Shown: positions 24,156 to 24,969 of the stretch, in pieces
Position numbering within the stretch: position 1 is the first letter of the stretch
Layout: each line of letters starts with the position of its first letter
Source of the DNA: Bacillota bacterium
GTDB lineage: Bacteria; Bacillota; Clostridia; Acetivibrionales; DSM-1351
Direction of reading: 5' to 3'
Assembly: GCA_023433945.1 (NCBI GenBank)
Contig: JAEYTP010000143.1
Coordinates: 1-24,969 of the forward strand
DNA: 24,969 nucleotides
Notes under the pieces: model-generated
Told to the model about the DNA's origin: nothing
Databases searched by the model: none
What the model saw: only the letters and a program-made list of their open reading frames with translations
Translations under genes and position numbers: made by a program

Positions 24156-24944
24156 ATGAAGAAACTTATTCCAGATGAAAATTCAAAGAACAGATGGTCA
24201 AAATTCTTTAATAGTAAAGGATTTTACGTGGTTCTGGCAGTTTGCATAGTAGTGGTAGCTGCTACAGCGGTTTTAGTAACTACAAATAATGTCAATGACA
24301 ATGGCACAAGTGTAAATGACAAGCTGGTGCCTGGTGATGCTAATGCAGACAAGTCAGATAAGTCTGAACCAGCTTCGGCTAGTGCTGCTAAGAGTTCATC
24401 TGTAACAGATAAAAACGTTGCAGAAAACACTTCAGGTACTCAGGCTAAAGCTACTGGTAAGACAGATGTAAATACAGTAGCAAATGCTGCAAAGAAGTTA
24501 TTGTACCCTGTAAATGGTATAATATCAAAGGCTTACTCAGCAGCTCCTGTATGGAATTCTACAACAAAAGACTACAGAGCCCATGAAGGCATAGACTTCA
24601 AGGTAGAAAAGGGTGCAAGTGTAGTTGCTGTTGCAGACGGTGTTGTAGTAGATGTTTCTGCTGAAAAGCTTAATTCAGCTTCAAACGAAACAGCACCAGT
24701 AATAGTAAAGATTAAGCATGACCAGTATAACTTAGTAAGTGTGTACAGATGCTTATTGCCAACAGGTATTTCTGAGATTAGTACAGGAATGAAGGTAAAG
24801 GCCGGACAAGAAATCGGAAAGGTCGGAGACCCTCAAATGATCGAAACAGCAGATGCTTCTACATTTGAATTCGGATTGCTACAGAATAACAAGGCAATAG
24901 ATCCTACACCGAATTTTGTTGATACAAAGGTTGCAACAAAGTAA
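24156..24944 (+). CDS. spoIIQ: SpoIIQ-like LytM/M23-fold protein with incomplete active site
   Basis: Forespore membrane protein of 262 aa. It has a short basic N-terminus, one membrane helix (about 22-42), an Ala/Ser/Lys-rich linker (50-112) and a LytM domain (about 117-250). SpoIIQ binds SpoIIIAH across the septum to hold the engulfing membrane and build the feeding-tube channel. The first metal motif is present (His143 and Asp147 in AHEGIDF). The YAHL motif of active M23 peptidases reads YRCL (197-200, Cys199 for His), and the HLHFE motif has become STFEF (235-239), losing both histidines. Endopeptidase activity is therefore unlikely. Bacillus SpoIIQ is also inactive, but through a different loss. 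The forespore-type promoter and nearby spoIID support the name over a general M23 hydrolase. Confidence 0.85.
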   Translation: MKKLIPDENSKNRWSKFFNSKGFYVVLAVCIVVVAATAVLVTTNNVNDNGTSVNDKLVPGDANADKSDKSEPASASAAKSSSVTDKNVAENTSGTQAKATGKTDVNTVANAAKKLLYPVNGIISKAYSAAPVWNSTTKDYRAHEGIDFKVEKGASVVAVADGVVVDVSAEKLNSASNETAPVIVKIKHDQYNLVSVYRCLLPTGISEISTGMKVKAGQEIGKVGDPQMIETADASTFEFGLLQNNKAIDPTPNFVDTKVATK

Positions 24945-24969
24945 AACGACATACTATGCAGTAAAAATA

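Noticed and set aside
24156..24944. Active cell-wall M23 endopeptidase
   Set aside because: The YAHL and HLHFE motifs are lost, and the position near spoIID together with the forespore-type promoter favours a SpoIIQ role.

Overview
The window looks like a chromosomal segment of an endospore-forming, low-GC Gram-positive bacterium of the class Clostridia. It carries spoIID, a spoIIQ-type gene, ywmB-murA, SLH-domain surface proteins, and promoters resembling sporulation sigma-factor sites. The large FN3/SLH proteins suggest the Ruminiclostridium-like clostridia, but genus placement is inference. No tRNA, rRNA, CRISPR array, insertion sequence or prophage gene was recognised.

Layout. (1) 1-2621, minus strand: a Bce-type peptide-antibiotic sensing and resistance module. 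It runs response regulator, intramembrane-sensing histidine kinase, then ABC ATPase, which is cut by the left edge. The ATPase gene has its own gap with an exact match to the BceR-type operator TNACA-N4-TGTAA. (2) 2622-4286: an accessory-looking stretch with a tandem repeat, a short unidentified coding remnant, a GC-rich hairpin, a small membrane zinc-ribbon protein and a lipoprotein. (3) 4287-5219: a CorA-family divalent-cation transporter. (4) 5407-15388: three consecutive secreted proteins. Two are giant FN3-repeat proteins with C-terminal SLH-like modules (1636 and about 1324 aa). The third is a small three-SLH protein. They are probably a cell-surface set anchored to secondary wall polymer. 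(5) 15478-18974: ywmB-murA, a strong terminator, then spoIID behind a SigE-like promoter. This matches the ywmB-murA-spoIID-spoIIQ order known in Bacillus. (6) 19178-23789: marR plus two ABC half-transporters forming a predicted heterodimeric multidrug exporter. The cassette separates spoIID from spoIIQ and has a promoter with an overlapping long palindrome. (7) 24156-24944: a SpoIIQ-like LytM/M23 protein behind a good SigF/SigG-type promoter and just downstream of a strong terminator.

How the genes fit together: SpoIID (mother cell) and SpoIIQ (forespore) act on opposite sides of the septum during engulfment, and MurA and YwmB belong to the wall-synthesis neighbourhood. The Bce module and the MarR-ABC cassette are two independent antibiotic or drug response systems.

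The most unusual structural theme is that five intergenic gaps contain local imperfect duplications with periods of about 24-60 bp. One sits in front of a giant surface-protein gene and duplicates a segment that resembles that gene's own ribosome-binding site and start. I see no clear undescribed defence or mobile system. The best novelty candidates are those leader duplications, the zinc-ribbon/lipoprotein pair with its structured leader, the catalytically degenerate SpoIIQ and the extended basic tail of SpoIID.
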